DNA of 38,872 nt. Origin: an uncultured Saprospiraceae bacterium. GTDB taxonomy: Bacteria > Bacteroidota > Bacteroidia > Chitinophagales > Saprospiraceae. The DNA lies in assembly GCA_937944095.1 (NCBI GenBank), contig CALEAC010000210.1, positions 1-38,872 of the forward strand, in the 5' to 3' direction. This document shows positions 24,333 through 33,900 of this stretch, one piece after another (position 1 is the stretch's first letter; every line of letters begins with the position of its first letter). Under the pieces are notes generated by a model. It worked only from the letters and a program-made list of their open reading frames with translations. It did no database searches and was not told the DNA's origin. Position numbers and translations under genes: made by a program.

Positions 24333-27300
24333 TTAGATTTTTAAGAAACTCTTAATAATTAATTGATGTCCGATGACCACTTTCGCATAGTACAAACCGG
24401 AATCTAAGGTGCTGATATCTATGCTAAGGTCCGTGCCATCTTTAGCTACGAAGTAAGATTCTATATAGCCTAGTCCGTTGACTATCGTAACAGAAACATT
24501 CTTTACCCCTTGGTCAAATTCTAAAACTATATTATCAGAAGATGGATTAGGATTGATGACCATAGCTACTGTCGAATCTAGACGTCTGCAAGACATCATC
24601 GTAATAGGGAGCGGGTTAGATAAGGAAAAGCATCCACTTAGATTGTCGATCGAAGCACCTATAAGCAGACCTTCGATATTTGAGTCATAATTAATTAAGT
24701 AAATCATATAAGTGCCTTCGTCCATCGGGTCGAAGTTTATATTGGTGTAGTCTGTATGTAGTTTGGATATAGTATTATTTGCATCCACGAGCACCCAGAT
24801 TTGATTTGTTCCTTGGTTATCCATAGAGACAATGCTATTTTGTCCGAGCGTATCTGTTACGCCATCTTGCACACAAAACTCAAATGGACCGCCACTAATG
24901 ATACCTCCGACAGTAGTGCTTTTTCTGATACTGACAAAGTTAGATCGGCTGAAGCAGCCTTGGACAGTATTAAAGCGCTCTCCAATCTCTAACCCAATTA
25001 ATTCGTCGTTGTAGCTTATGCTCCATAGGGTACAAGTACCTGGCAACTCAGAATCGAAGTCTAAGTCTGACGGATCATTAGGCAGAGCTAGTATCATGGT
25101 GCCAGTTACATCTGTAAGCACCCATTGAGTATACTCACCTATATTGTCTGTGAGTATTATTGCATTTTCAGGAATCCGATCCTCTATGCCATCACCTACG
25201 CAGAAGTGATATGGCGTATCTGTAAGCTGTCCTCCAGCTGCATAGTTCTTTTCTATGATTATACTATTCGATATATCGTAACAGCCTTCTATCGAATTAA
25301 TGTTGCTGCCAACTTCTAAGCCAGTGATGGTCTCGAAATAAGCGAGGTGTTGTACATAACAAAGTGAATCAGCAGTTAGCTCGAAATCGAAATCTGAAAT
25401 GACATCAGTAAGACCCAGTATGAGACCTAAGCTGTCTGTTATAACCCATTGCCCTGTCCCTTCTGAGTCTTGTAATTCGATTGTGCCAGGAATAACCATA
25501 GATAATCGACCATTACCGATACACAGTGGTCCCGGATTGCCTGATATGATGCCTGCATTTGGTGTGGCTTTGATGCATTCTATAAGATTTAGTATCACCC
25601 CATTAGATAGGTCATAGCATCCATCTAAGTCAGCTACTAAGTTACCCTGCACTAAACCATTTAGGTCATTAGTATTAGTGGAAAGATGGTAGATTGTATA
25701 AGCAGATTCGATTAGGGCATCTAGATTAAAGTCAGTATATGCTTCACTGATTCTTACTATTCTAGAATCATTATCAGTTAGAATCCAACGGCTATCAGAA
25801 CCTATAACTTCGGTTAGTGATAAAGAGTTATTTGGTATAACTGCTAAGGAGTCATTGAGACAGATCTCAAATGGCCCTCCTGTCAATATGCCACCAGAAA
25901 TCATCATTATATTTATTTCCAGTGCATTAGACAGATCGAAGTTTCCAGCTAAGTCAGAGATGGTTGCGCCCATACTTAGACCTGTTATGGATCCGTCATG
26001 ACTTAAGTTATATAGAGCTAGTTCAGAGGTATTCATAACATCGAAATCGAATTGATTTAACATAGCTGGTAAGCTCATTATGGTTCCTTGGTTATCTGTT
26101 ATGACCCACTGCATAATAAGTCCTGCATTTCCGTCGAGCATAACCTCAGTGATCAGGTCTGGAAGACCATCACCTGCACAAAATGAGAATGGGCCACCAC
26201 TTAAGGTGCCACCAGATATTATATTATTGCATTCTGACAATGAGATGTTGAGGTTGTTAGATAGATTGTGACAAGCTGACAATTCCATTATAGGGTCACC
26301 AACAGTCAGTCCTGTAATTTCAAAATTGGAGGACAATAAGGAGAGTAAGTATTCTCCACTCATAAACATATCAAAATCTATTTCAGCATAGTCTGGAACC
26401 GCTGTTACGATAAGGCCATCTGGGTCAGTTAATACCCAAGTGATTTCGCTGCCGACAGAATTCATAATAGTTATCGCACCAGAGCTGATGATATCCGCAA
26501 TGCCATCCTGCGAGCAAAAAGAGAATGGGCCCCCTGATATTTCACCACCGATGGTGAAGTTCTTATCGATGACTATGGAATTAGAGAAGTCAAAATTGCC
26601 CATTATCATGGCTATGTTAGAGCCGATATCCAATCCCGTTATATTGCCATCGTGACTGATATTATATAGGAATGCGATACCTGGACCAGTGCTCTCGAAA
26701 TCAAAATTAGATGGCGAGCCAGGTAAGCTCAGAATTACGCCTGATTCGTCTGTGATGACCCATTGAGATACTGGACCGACATTAGAAGTTAGATTGACTT
26801 CATTAACAGGGATGTTATCCACGAGCCCATCACCTGTGCAAAACCAAAAAGGACCTCCAGTAAGAACGCCGCCATCTATAAGGTCGTTACCGCATAGTGT
26901 TAAGGTTACTGACTCGGAATTAGAAAGATTAAAGCAACCTGCGAGATCGACTATAGGATCGCCGATAGATAGACCAGTTAATTCGAAGTTGGAAGAAAGC
27001 AAATACAATGAGTAGTCACCGCTCATAACCGAATCAAAGTTTATTTCGTCATACTCAGAAGCAGTTAGAATGATAAGCCCGTTAAGATCAGCAAGGATCC
27101 AAGTCGATTCGCTACCGACAGAATTCATAATAGTTATTGCACCAGAACTGATCATATCAGCAGTGCCATCCTGCGTACAAAAAGAGAATGGGCCTCCTGA
27201 TATTTCGCCACCGATGGTGAAGTTCTTATCGATGACTATGGAATTAGAGAAGTCGAAATTGCCCATGATCATGGCGATGTTAGAGCCTATATCGAGACCT

Positions 27301-28322
27301 GTTATATTGCCATCATGACTTATATTATATAAGAATGCGATACCTGGACCCGTGTTCTCAAAATCGAAATCTGCTGGGGAACCAGGTAAGCTCAGAATTA
27401 CGCCTGATTCGTCTGTAATGACCCATTGAGATACTGGACCGACATTAGCTGTAAGGATGACCTCATTAGCAGGAATGTTATCCATAATGCCATCTCCTGT
27501 GCAGAACCAGAATGGACCTCCAGTTAGGACGCCTCCATCTATAGGATTATCCACCGCATCTGCACATACTGCTGTGACACTGATATCCTCCAAGTCCCAG
27601 ATGCTTAAGAAGGTTGGATAGCCGACTGGACAATAAGCCAAAAGCTCGAAGTTGAAAACAGTTGTCTCATTGACTCTGAATTGATCATTTGTCCCGAAAT
27701 CTAATTCTTTCAGTGTCCATTCTTGGGAAGTTGAGATATCCCGTTCTTCATACACCACTGCACCATTCTTAAGGATACGTATTGCATAATATTGTGGAAA
27801 GTTATTCGTGCCTGAACTGCCGTTAATCCATTCGAACATTAATGGTGCTTTTTCTAAGAAGCTGAGTTTTTCTAATACAACAGTCTGATTCATAAGAGGA
27901 GAGACTTGTATGTCAAACCGCACCGCTTCCTGACTACCAGGCAGGTAATCACAGAATGGGGCAAAGGAAACACACATGGCACTCGAATTATTATTCCCAG
28001 GTGTGCAAGAGTGTTTTTGAGTTTCGGGCCGGAGTCTATAGAGGTGCTCATTGACGACAGTCAGCGCTATTGCATCGCTATTGCTAATATTAGCGGTAAA
28101 CTCAGAGTAATCGCAATTGCTATTATCCGTAGTGTTGGCATTACAATTATCAAAGTCAAAGATTAGTGTTGCAGGGTCATTACCTATGGTTAATGCTGCA
28201 ATACTAGAGTCATCTGATAAGTTTAGTAAGCCATCTGATGGTTCTGTCGCAAAGGCACTTAGAGTAGAACAAAGAAACACACACACTAAGAAATGAACGA
28301 TCACTAATAGAAAAGCTCTCAT
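24333..28322 (-). CDS. Giant nine-repeat secreted protein with T9SS type A sorting domain
   Basis: A 1329-residue exported surface protein of unknown function. Residues 1-25 are a signal peptide. Residues 30-260 form a Cys-containing beta-rich domain (LIFDFDNC..., FAPFCDYLPG, WEDISV-like end). Nine tandem repeats of about 105-110 residues follow, each beginning GG.(L/I)(T/S)GGPF.FC..DG, then (W)VITD..G.I..L...., FDF, ITGL..G..I and (F/D)LSN. The C-terminal 75 residues (INPNPSSDNIVLEFDQGVK ... LDSGLYYAKVVIGHQLIIKSFLKI) are a T9SS type A sorting domain. Similar repeats occur in Saprospiraceae proteins. Repeats 1-2 and 3-4 are nearly identical in DNA, so the array grew recently by duplication. 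No catalytic motif is seen; adhesion or a structural surface role is a guess. Confidence 0.85.
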   Translation of the reverse strand: MRAFLLVIVHFLVCVFLCSTLSAFATEPSDGLLNLSDDSSIAALTIGNDPATLIFDFDNCNANTTDNSNCDYSEFTANISNSDAIALTVVNEHLYRLRPETQKHSCTPGNNNSSAMCVSFAPFCDYLPGSQEAVRFDIQVSPLMNQTVVLEKLSFLEKAPLMFEWINGSSGTNNFPQYYAIRILKNGAVVYEERDISTSQEWTLKELDFGTNDQFRVNETTVFNFELLAYCPVGYPTFLSIWDLEDISVTAVCADAVDNPIDGGVLTGGPFWFCTGDGIMDNIPANEVILTANVGPVSQWVITDESGVILSLPGSPADFDFENTGPGIAFLYNISHDGNITGLDIGSNIAMIMGNFDFSNSIVIDKNFTIGGEISGGPFSFCTQDGTADMISSGAITIMNSVGSESTWILADLNGLIILTASEYDEINFDSVMSGDYSLYLLSSNFELTGLSIGDPIVDLAGCFNLSNSESVTLTLCGNDLIDGGVLTGGPFWFCTGDGLVDNIPVNEVNLTSNVGPVSQWVITDESGVILSLPGSPSNFDFESTGPGIAFLYNISHDGNITGLDIGSNIAMIMGNFDFSNSIVIDKNFTIGGEISGGPFSFCSQDGIADIISSGAITIMNSVGSEITWVLTDPDGLIVTAVPDYAEIDFDMFMSGEYLLSLLSSNFEITGLTVGDPIMELSACHNLSNNLNISLSECNNIISGGTLSGGPFSFCAGDGLPDLITEVMLDGNAGLIMQWVITDNQGTIMSLPAMLNQFDFDVMNTSELALYNLSHDGSITGLSMGATISDLAGNFDLSNALEINIMMISGGILTGGPFEICLNDSLAVIPNNSLSLTEVIGSDSRWILTDNDSRIVRISEAYTDFNLDALIESAYTIYHLSTNTNDLNGLVQGNLVADLDGCYDLSNGVILNLIECIKATPNAGIISGNPGPLCIGNGRLSMVIPGTIELQDSEGTGQWVITDSLGLILGLTDVISDFDFELTADSLCYVQHLAYFETITGLEVGSNINSIEGCYDISNSIIIEKNYAAGGQLTDTPYHFCVGDGIEDRIPENAIILTDNIGEYTQWVLTDVTGTMILALPNDPSDLDFDSELPGTCTLWSISYNDELIGLEIGERFNTVQGCFSRSNFVSIRKSTTVGGIISGGPFEFCVQDGVTDTLGQNSIVSMDNQGTNQIWVLVDANNTISKLHTDYTNINFDPMDEGTYMIYLINYDSNIEGLLIGASIDNLSGCFSLSNPLPITMMSCRRLDSTVAMVINPNPSSDNIVLEFDQGVKNVSVTIVNGLGYIESYFVAKDGTDLSIDISTLDSGLYYAKVVIGHQLIIKSFLKI
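24590..27537 (-). repeat. Nine tandem protein-coding repeats (about 327 bases each)
   Basis: On the coding strand the repeats open with GGVLTGGPFWFC, GGEISGGPFSFC, GGVLTGGPFWFC, GGEISGGPFSFC, GGTLSGGPFSFC, GGILTGGPFEIC, AGIISGNPGPLC, GGQLTDTPYHFC and GGIISGGPFEFC. The first four form two copies of a double unit with a 663-base (221-codon) period. For example, the blocks starting at 26458 and 27121 agree for about 420 bases with scattered differences that are mostly at third positions. Confidence 0.85.
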
Positions 28323-28356
28323 TTAGAAACTTGATTGTATTATAAAGAACGGCCTG

Positions 28357-28372
28357 ATGATACAGGTATCAT
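28357..28372. repeat. Operator-like inverted repeat upstream of the repeat-protein gene
   Basis: ATGATAC (28357-28363) and GTATCAT (28366-28372) are perfect inverted copies separated by AG. It lies 35 bases upstream of the repeat-protein start codon. It could bind a dimeric regulator or form a small RNA hairpin; nothing in the window identifies a regulator. Confidence 0.4.
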
Positions 28373-28590
28373 GACCATGGATTCCAAAGTATTTGGTCCA
28401 TATCTTCTGAGGTGGATGGTAATCGGTAGTCGGCGGGACTGTAAAAATATAAATATATTATAAATTAACGTAATAAATAATAAACTGATTATCAGCTAAA
28501 ATTTGCGACTTTACTCAGTTTTATCTCACTTTTTACCACCGATTAAGGCTATCTTCCATTTTGGTTTAAGTTTTTATAGTCCGCAATCTT

Positions 28591-28598
28591 TATTTTTG
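28591..28598 (+). promoter_or_regulatory. -7 promoter element (TATTTTTG) of the aconitase gene
   Basis: An exact TAnnTTTG match, 17 bases before the ATG at 28616. The -33 region has only a TTTAAG-like sequence. Confidence 0.5.
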
Positions 28599-28615
28599 CA
28601 CCAAATTCAAAAGCT

Positions 28616-30901
28616 ATGGCATTCGATATAGACATGATCCGAAGACATTATGAAGGATTACCAGCTAAGATCTCAGCGATCAAGGCTAAACTAGATAGAC
28701 CTCTCACGCTCGCGGAAAAGATTCTATATGCACACTTGCATATGGACTCACCTCTACAGGCATATGAGAGAGGAAATGATTATGTCTTTTTTGCACCGGA
28801 TAGGGTTGCAATGCAAGATGCAACAGCGCAGATGGCGCTCTTACAGTTCATGATGGCTGGTAAGGACAAAGTCGCAGTGCCTAGTACTGTTCATTGTGAT
28901 CACTTAATCCAAGCCAAAGTGGGTGCGGATGATGACCTCAAGATTGCCAATGATGTTAATTCTGAAGTCTATCAGTTCTTAGAATCCGTTTCTGATAAGT
29001 ATGGTGTTGGGTTCTGGAAGCCAGGTGCTGGTATTATACACCAAGTGGTTCTAGAAAACTATGCGTTTCCTGGTGGTATGATGATTGGGACTGATTCGCA
29101 TACACCTAATGCAGGTGGTCTAGGCATGATTGCTATCGGTGTAGGTGGAGCTGATGCTGTAGATGTGATGGCAGATATGGGTTGGGAACTGAAGATGCCT
29201 AAGTTAATTGGTGTGCATCTCAAAGGAAAACTCAGTGGCTGGTCTACGCCAAAAGATGTCATCCTGAAAGTAGCAGGCATACTTACTGCCAAAGGGGGCA
29301 CTGGCGCTATCGTGGAATATTTTGGAGAAGGTGCAGCGAGTATGTCATGTACAGGTAAGGGTACGATTTGCAATATGGGAGCGGAGATAGGAGCAACAAC
29401 ATCTACGTTCGGGTATGACGATTCCATGGCTAGATATCTGAAAGCCACAGATAGAGCTGAGATAGCTGATTTAGCTGACAAGGTCAAAGAACACTTGAAT
29501 GCAGATCCAGAATGTTACCAGGATCCAGAGAAATATTTTGATAGAGTTATAGAGATAGACCTGAATGAGTTAGAGCCATTGTTGAATGGTCCATTTACAC
29601 CGGATTTAGCGACGCCAGTGTCTAAGATGGCGGCAGCGGCAGAGGAAAATGGATGGCCTACTGACTTAGAGTATTGTCTGATAGGGTCGTGTACTAACTC
29701 TTCTTATGAAGATATTTCTAGAGCAGCATCTATCGCTCGACAAGCGGTAGAAAAAGGTATAGTCGCTAAGTCTCAATTGACAGTAACACCCGGATCAGAG
29801 CAAGTGAGATACACTATCGCAAGAGACGGGCTGATTGCAGATCTAGAAGGTATAGGTGCTATGGTATTTGCTAATGCCTGTGGTCCGTGTATAGGACAAT
29901 GGGCAAGGTTCAAAGATCCTAAGTCTGCTCCTAAGAATAGTATTGTACATTCTTTCAATAGAAATTTCTCAAAGAGGGCAGATGGTTCTCCGAATACACA
30001 TGCCTTTGTCGCATCACCAGAGCTAGTAACAGCAATTGCCTTAAGTGGAAAATTAGGATTCAATCCGCTGACTGATACGCTGAAAAATGACAAAGGAGAG
30101 CAAGTCAAATTGGATCCGCCTACAGGTTATGAATTACCACCTAACGGCTTTGCAGTAGAGGATGCAGGCTATAATGCACCAGCAGAGGATGGCAGTCTGA
30201 TCACTGTGACTATAAATCCTAATTCAGATCGTATCCAAGCGTTGACACCATTTAAGGTGATTGATTCTAAGGCGCTACAGAATAATAGAATATTAATCAA
30301 GGCAAAAGGTAAATGCACAACTGATCATATTTCTATGGCAGGACCTTGGTTGAAATTTAGAGGGCACTTAGAGAACATATCTAACAATTGTTTTATAGGT
30401 GCAATTAACTATTTCAATGAAGAGGCTAACAACGTAGCTAACTATGCAACCAGTGATACTGACCCAACTTTTATGAATGTTCCAGATTCAGCGAGAACAT
30501 ATAGAGATGCAGGAATAGGCACTTTTGTTTTCGGTGAGGAGAATTATGGAGAGGGTAGCTCTAGAGAGCATGCAGCAATGGAACCTAGATTCCTTGGTGT
30601 CAATGCGGTTATAGTTAAATCTTTTGCTAGAATACATGAGACGAATCTGAAGAAGCAAGGCATGTTTGCACTAACCTTTGATAATCCTGCTGATTACGAT
30701 AAGATTAGACAAGATGATAAGGTGTCGATATTGGATTACGATGATATGGCACCAGGAAAACAACTGACAGTTCATCTACTTCATATGGATGGTACAGAAG
30801 ATCGTTTCTTTGTTAATCATACTTATAACCAAGCTCAGATAGATTGGGTCAAAGCAGGATCAGCACTTAATAAAATAAGAATAGATATGGGCGTCGCTTA
30901 A
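28616..30901 (+). CDS. acn: Aconitate hydratase (mitochondrial type)
   Basis: Isomerises citrate to isocitrate via cis-aconitate in the TCA cycle using a [4Fe-4S] cluster. The 761-residue length and sequence fit the mitochondrial aconitase branch rather than AcnA/IRP1 (about 890) or AcnB. Cluster ligands are Cys359 in [10 protein letters not shown] and Cys422/Cys425 in [12 protein letters not shown]. Substrate-binding motifs are [24 protein letters not shown] and, in the swivelling C-terminal domain, [13 protein letters not shown]-like [15 protein letters not shown] and [14 protein letters not shown]. It is a stand-alone gene with a clear promoter. Its last codons form part of the terminator hairpin. 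Confidence 0.96.
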   Translation: MAFDIDMIRRHYEGLPAKISAIKAKLDRPLTLAEKILYAHLHMDSPLQAYERGNDYVFFAPDRVAMQDATAQMALLQFMMAGKDKVAVPSTVHCDHLIQAKVGADDDLKIANDVNSEVYQFLESVSDKYGVGFWKPGAGIIHQVVLENYAFPGGMMIGTDSHTPNAGGLGMIAIGVGGADAVDVMADMGWELKMPKLIGVHLKGKLSGWSTPKDVILKVAGILTAKGGTGAIVEYFGEGAASMSCTGKGTICNMGAEIGATTSTFGYDDSMARYLKATDRAEIADLADKVKEHLNADPECYQDPEKYFDRVIEIDLNELEPLLNGPFTPDLATPVSKMAAAAEENGWPTDLEYCLIGSCTNSSYEDISRAASIARQAVEKGIVAKSQLTVTPGSEQVRYTIARDGLIADLEGIGAMVFANACGPCIGQWARFKDPKSAPKNSIVHSFNRNFSKRADGSPNTHAFVASPELVTAIALSGKLGFNPLTDTLKNDKGEQVKLDPPTGYELPPNGFAVEDAGYNAPAEDGSLITVTINPNSDRIQALTPFKVIDSKALQNNRILIKAKGKCTTDHISMAGPWLKFRGHLENISNNCFIGAINYFNEEANNVANYATSDTDPTFMNVPDSARTYRDAGIGTFVFGEENYGEGSSREHAAMEPRFLGVNAVIVKSFARIHETNLKKQGMFALTFDNPADYDKIRQDDKVSILDYDDMAPGKQLTVHLLHMDGTEDRFFVNHTYNQAQIDWVKAGSALNKIRIDMGVA

Positions 30902-30917
30902 GCGACACCCTTTTTTT
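30889..30917. terminator. Terminator overlapping the aconitase stop codon
   Basis: GGG-C-GTCGC (30889-30897) pairs with GCGAC-A-CCC (30902-30910) around the loop TTAA, with one C/A mismatch. T7 follows on the plus strand (30911-30917). The stop codon lies in the loop. The opposing subtilase gene ends four bases further on, and its transcript would form the same hairpin followed by a moderately T-rich stretch, so it may work both ways. Confidence 0.8.
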
Positions 30918-30920
30918 CTA

Positions 30921-33900
30921 TTAATCTACTATGGTTATTTTCTTTGTGATGGTTGATGCGCCGTCATCTAGAATAAGAAAATACAGACCAGAAGTTAATC
31001 TTTGATTTTCTAGGTTGTATCCGGATGATAGTTCGTCAGAATCCAATTCTTTCTGCCACACTTCTGCACCACTAACAGTTGTAAGCTTAGCAGTTAATGA
31101 TTGTGGATTGGTTTGGTCAGCCCAGATTGTAAATTGTCCGTTGCTTGGGTTGGGTAATATGCGGACCTTAGAAATTGTAAGGTTCTCTGACACTGAACTG
31201 GTAGAAACATCTATTAATTCGCTGAGAATCCTAAAACCACACTGATTAGTGACTGTGAGTGTTACATTGTAGAATCCTGGGCTATCATAATGATGTAAAG
31301 GCTCTGGTTCATTACTAGATGATCCATCTCCAAAATGCCAATTATAGGAGTTAGCAACATCGAAGTTGGGCTTGAATTGTATATTGCCATCTCCAGTCTC
31401 CTCGAACGTCCAACCTCCGGTCGGCTTATCTATAACTAATAAATCTTTTATGGCGGAGCTACTGCTGACCTCATTAGTGGTTGTAAGAATAATTTGCTTT
31501 TCACCTGCTATAATGTAACTAATCTCGTGTGGTCCTGAGCTTTCTGCTTGGCCCGGTAGCGCACCTAACCCAAAATCCCACTGATAGTTAAGGAATCCAC
31601 CATCGGACTTGTCTATGAGGTTGACAGGCTTGGACCTGCAGATGACATTTTCTGATAGGTCAAACTGCGCTTGGGGTTCAGCTAATTCTACTTGCTCTAT
31701 GTTTATATTGTCTAGGAAGAGATTATTGCCTCTGTCATTTATACTAATAAGTCTGATAATGATTTTGTCTAATCCTGCATATGCAGAAAGATCGAGGTCC
31801 TGTCTAGTCCAATTGGTTGTCGATTGTGGAAATTGGAATGAAGTGAAACTTGAATTTAGACCTGCACCAAATTCCTCAAATATTATATCTGGAAAAGTCG
31901 TCCCACAATCAGTGCTGACCTCTATTCTCAATCCATCTTCATCTTGAGCATTATAGAAGTAAGCCATATCGAAGTTGAGAGATACTCTGCCAGTACTCTG
32001 AGAGAGATCTATAGGTTGTAACTCTAGGATGTCCTCTTGTCTTGTAGCTGCATAATTCTCAAATGGTAAGGAAAGGACAGTACCTATCCTCCCATCAAGT
32101 TGCCTGACTTCTTGTAGAACCCAACTAATATCAGAGTCGGGATTAATGACTCGCCAGAACTCAGGGAATCGACCATTGGTCTGCTCGAAGTCCTCTCTAA
32201 CAGGGGCTATAACGCCGCTGTCTAGATATACTGGACCTGTAAGACTTAATGTGTCATCTATGCTAAGTTGTTCTAAGGGATGAGAGCACCAGGTTCTGAG
32301 GCTTAATTCACCATTTGACTCTAAGGGGATAGGTGTCGTGAAAGTATAGGATAGAAGGCTGTCAGGTGCTAGGGTGCCTGTATATGTTTCAGAGATGGTG
32401 TCCCCTTCTTCGACCTGATATGATATAACAATGTCACTTAGGTCTAGGATGCCATTATTTTTCAATTCTACATTGAGGTCTATATTAGAAACTCCTGAGC
32501 AAGTTATAAAGTGTTCTTCCCCTGGATTGATGAAAGCGTTCATGGTAAGATCGTGGTCCAGCTTGAAATTAAATAAGCCACCTCCAGATGTGCCTTCGGC
32601 GTTTGATCGGAGACCTTTGATGTCATTGTCAAAATTTGCAGCAACTGCAAACCAATCTTGTTCGAATGGACTTTCTATTGGTATCAATGCAGAAGTGTCG
32701 GTCGTCGTATTAGCAACTTCCATGTATTTCTCTCCTAATTTATATACATCATAGCTTATCGCTTCTGGGAGTTTATCCCAAACTAATTTGACCTCTTCTA
32801 ATCTAACTTCATCTACTTTTAAATTCACTGGGATAGGTGAAATAGTGAATGGTTCAGAGAAAAAATCATTTTGATCTCGACTCAGCCTTACTATCGCATC
32901 TTTGGTGATATTCCTGCTGGATGAGAAAACCTCATAATGACGTTCTTCTTCTACTTCGGAAATCTCTATCCAGTCTGTACCCCCATTGTAGGAGATAGAT
33001 ACGTTTACAGGCGAACCGTTAGGTACGGCATCCCAGTAACAAATCTGAGATTGGCTGGTTCTGAGTTTCTCTCCACCATGAGGATATACTATTGTGATAT
33101 CATCAGTCCTAAATTCATAGACAACATAATATTCATGTACACCAAAAGGGATTCTTGTGCCGACAATATTCAGCGTGTATTCTCCTGGAGTAGGATCAGA
33201 GATAAAAACCTGTTCCATATTGTTGAGCTTATCTACACCTCTTTCGGCTGGTGTATTAAGAGCTATAGGGTCAGGATCAGAATTGAGCAGCCACGGTAGG
33301 TGGGTTGTGCCATTCGGTCCAGCCACATAGGAATCTAAATCATTAATGAGCGCAGTCTCAGTTTGAGGTACAGCAGCAGGATCTGGCCAGTATGTCATTA
33401 TCCTTAGTTCGCGGATTCCGGTAGGGACGTTAATGACATGCTCTTTTGTCTGTCCATTTTCGATTTCCTCATTCAGGTAGGTTCTTTCTTCTAGAGTGCG
33501 GAGTGCCTGATAGCCATTAGCAGAGCCCCAACCATATATGAAGTCAGGGCCTTTGTTGCCTAGGTCATTTGCGGTATTGAGTAGCACGGCCTTAAGTAGT
33601 GCACCTTCGGCTGTTTCTCCATTATTGAGTTCTCTATAAGCTTGATGTAATTGGGCTAACAAGCCTGCGATACCTGGTGCAGCACCCGATGTCCCACTGA
33701 AACTCCGATAGGCGTGGTCATCTGTTGTTGTCAGGTGTCCATCACCGTTAGAACTAATGTCTGGCTTAATCCTACCATCAAACGCTGGACCTCTACTGCT
33801 AGAGCCAATAATGTTGCCTACATTACTGGTATTAGCAGTCGCTATGACATTCTTACCTTGCTTGTGTCCACCTGTTATATTACCCCATTGTGTTCCAGCC

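Larger units (their letters stand above)
28323..28615. promoter_or_regulatory. Divergent intergenic region between the repeat protein and aconitase
   Basis: A 293-base stretch without a gene. It holds the inverted repeat ATGATAC-AG-GTATCAT (28357-28372) in the leader side of the repeat-protein gene and a very AT-rich core (about 28440-28500). TAATCGGT (28420-28427) has its reverse complement ACCGATTA at 28538-28545. The aconitase -7 element is at 28591-28598. The minus-strand promoter is unclear: AATACTTTG near 28390 is one base short of the consensus spacing. Confidence 0.4.

Noticed and set aside
24590-27537. CRISPR-like regular repeats
   Set aside because: The repeats are about 327 bases, in frame, and encode protein modules; there are no short direct repeats with unique spacers.
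27906-28166. Plus-strand open frames inside the repeat-protein gene
   Set aside because: They are antisense shadows of the repeat modules, recurring at the repeat period with the same composition.
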